Shown piece after piece: positions 63,156 to 64,000 of a stretch of DNA of 64,000 bases. Position numbers and translations under genes: made by a program. Each line of letters opens with the position of its first letter. Position 1 is the first letter of the stretch. Origin of the DNA: Eubacteriales bacterium (GTDB taxonomy: Bacteria > Bacillota > Clostridia > Lachnospirales > Lachnospiraceae); the NCBI GenBank assembly GCA_030526265.1, contig JAUNDE010000003.1, positions 25,711-89,710 on the forward strand, given 5' to 3'. The notes under the pieces were generated by a model. That model had not been told where the DNA came from, did no database searches, and saw only the letters and a list, made by a program, of their open reading frames with translations.

Positions 63156-63254
63156 CATGATGCTGGGGTCAAAAGCCCCTAACTATGATACCTACGGATT
63201 GTTCCGTGCTTTGCACCTCCCACAATCCTGCCCGACATTCGCATATCGCCTATA
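63156..63254. repeat. Dispersed repeat family B, copy 2
   Basis: The stretch matches 31598-31685: CATGATG, GGGGTCAAAAGCCCC (a hairpin), GATACCTACGGATTGTTCCG and TTGCAC, then a diverged tail ending in CGCCTAT. The stop codon of the GNAT gene lies inside it. Both copies have the same orientation relative to the nearest minus-strand gene. Confidence 0.7.
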
Positions 63255-63762
63255 TCTCACGCGTCATCTCATGCCACGCTTCTCCTCCCCAGGTCGAAGA
63301 TCCGATTCCTTTATCCACAAATCCCATCCTCTCATACATCTTCACCTTTTCCGGAAGGCATGTGAGAATCAGCTTGCTGCGATTCACATCCCGCTCACGT
63401 CGTACATATTCATCAACCAGAGCCCTTGCAAGTCCCTGCCCCCGGTACTCCGGAAGCACATCCAGACCAAGCAGCATGATATTCTTTCCGTTCGGATCAT
63501 ACAGATCCGGATCCACGAAGAATTCATCCCGAAAGATCTCTTCCTCTGTAGCCAGTCCATTCAAAAAACCGGCAATCTTACCCGTCTCTCGGTCCCCCGC
63601 CACAAGAAACAGCTCCGGTGCCTTCTCAATACGTCCTTTCATATGCTCCGGTGAACAGGCCTCATTCGGAGGAAAACAGATCTGTTCGATCTCCACCGCC
63701 TGCTGCAATTCACCTGGCTGAATATTTCTAAATTCATATCTATCTCTTAACTTCTGATTCAT
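63250..63762 (-). CDS. GNAT family N-acetyltransferase
   Basis: The 170-residue enzyme has the acetyl-CoA binding motif LDVLPEYRGQGLARALVDEYV (in parts LPEYRGQGLARAL) and the C-terminal YERMGFVDKG typical of GNAT proteins. AGGGAG precedes ATG 63762. The substrate cannot be inferred. Its stop codon lies within the dispersed repeat at 63156-63254. Confidence 0.85.
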   Translation of the reverse strand: MNQKLRDRYEFRNIQPGELQQAVEIEQICFPPNEACSPEHMKGRIEKAPELFLVAGDRETGKIAGFLNGLATEEEIFRDEFFVDPDLYDPNGKNIMLLGLDVLPEYRGQGLARALVDEYVRRERDVNRSKLILTCLPEKVKMYERMGFVDKGIGSSTWGGEAWHEMTREI

Positions 63763-63781
63763 ACCTGTACTCCCTTCTATG

Positions 63782-63800
63782 ATCAGTTATTGCAACTGAT
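63782..63800. repeat. Small hairpin upstream of the GNAT gene
   Basis: ATCAGTT pairs with AACTGAT around ATTGC. It lies in the 68-base gap between the RNA methyltransferase fragment and the GNAT gene and has no T-run. Confidence 0.4.
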
Positions 63801-63830
63801 GATTTCCAATGAGTTGTAACTGCTGTACCG

Positions 63831-64000
63831 TTAATTGACGCAGTAATTCCATGCATCCTTTATTACTTCTACTTTCCCCTCACCCTCGCCAAACTCAACT
63901 TTTACGTTGATATGTCCGTCTGGCTTTTTGTGGGAAAGCAACACCACCGTCTCCACATGTGTCGTGACTCTCTGGTGAACACATTTCCATCGCCACGTCT
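63831..64000 (-). CDS. Partial gene: C-terminus of a probable 23S rRNA (uracil-5-)-methyltransferase
   Basis: The minus-strand frame from the window edge to a TAA at 63833..63831 encodes about 56 residues including THVETVVLLSHKKPDGHINV (in parts) and EFGEGEGKVEV. HVETVVLLS is a motif I associate with the end of RlmD/RumA-like methyltransferases of Clostridia. The tail stops soon after (DAWNYCVN), shorter than the long C-terminal extension seen in some relatives. The rest of the gene lies outside the window. Confidence 0.55.
   Translation of the reverse strand, partial: TWRWKCVHQRVTTHVETVVLLSHKKPDGHINVKVEFGEGEGKVEVIKDAWNYCVN

Overview
The window (about 43% GC by eye) looks like chromosome of a spore-forming, anaerobic Lachnospiraceae-type Firmicute. 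The basis is SpoIIR and SipL (endospore formation), an AdhE fermentation enzyme, strong AGGAGG ribosome sites with frequent TTG/GTG starts, sigma-A promoters of the form TTGACA-17-TATAAT, and protein sequences typical of gut Clostridia. No rRNA, tRNA, prophage, intact transposase gene or CRISPR array was found. The identification is by family recognition from memory; no database was searched.

Layout. 1-6038: a minus-strand nucleoside uptake operon (BMP lipoprotein, ABC ATPase, two permeases, nucleoside hydrolase, and the start codon of one more gene). 6087-11818: a YdcZ-type exporter pair, uridine kinase, a small pseudouridine synthase, an exported FKBP/trigger-factor-like foldase, cardiolipin synthase and a small membrane protein. 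11829-18937: a minus-strand run of spoIIR, acyl-ACP thioesterase, cvfB-like, dnaE, murI and a DUF1934 gene. 18956-21703: a GntR regulator, sipL and a PrcB-like lipoprotein. 21912-26602: a plus-strand run of plsC, nicotinate phosphoribosyltransferase, ddl and murF. 27028-32768: a metal-handling group (P-type ATPase, two CobW-type GTPases, ten-TM exporter). 32839-42578: SulP transporter, Xaa-Pro peptidase, DUF1015 protein, CPA2 antiporter, aroB and adhE. 43003-51344: a complete phosphate-starvation cluster (pstSCAB, phoU, a small membrane protein, a Na/Pi symporter, response regulator, sensor kinase) behind PhoP-box-like repeats. 51399-54965: an ABC-2 exporter with its TetR regulator, yaaA and a peroxiredoxin. 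55280-59291: an ABC amino-acid-type importer co-transcribed with two DUF169 paralogues. 59393-62218: a P-type ATPase under a predicted yybP-ykoY manganese riboswitch. 62295-64000: a C39-like peptidase, a GNAT acetyltransferase and the 3' end of a probable RNA methyltransferase gene.

Most unusual content. Three copies of a roughly 110-base palindromic element lie in convergent intergenic regions (two in tandem at 26641-27007, one at 35784-35940). Their core is highly conserved and shows compensatory base-pair changes. Each copy is enclosed by a different, locus-specific pair of complementary arms that resembles a terminator stem. This fits an element that sits inside terminator hairpin loops. 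Two further dispersed repeat families are present: a 46-51 base element resembling an IS200/IS605 right end (37338, 47848) and a roughly 90-base repeat (31598, 63156). Other items of interest are the DUF169 pair tied to an ABC importer, a CobW GTPase fused to a YcgQ-like C-terminal domain, and the riboswitch that points to manganese as the ATPase substrate.
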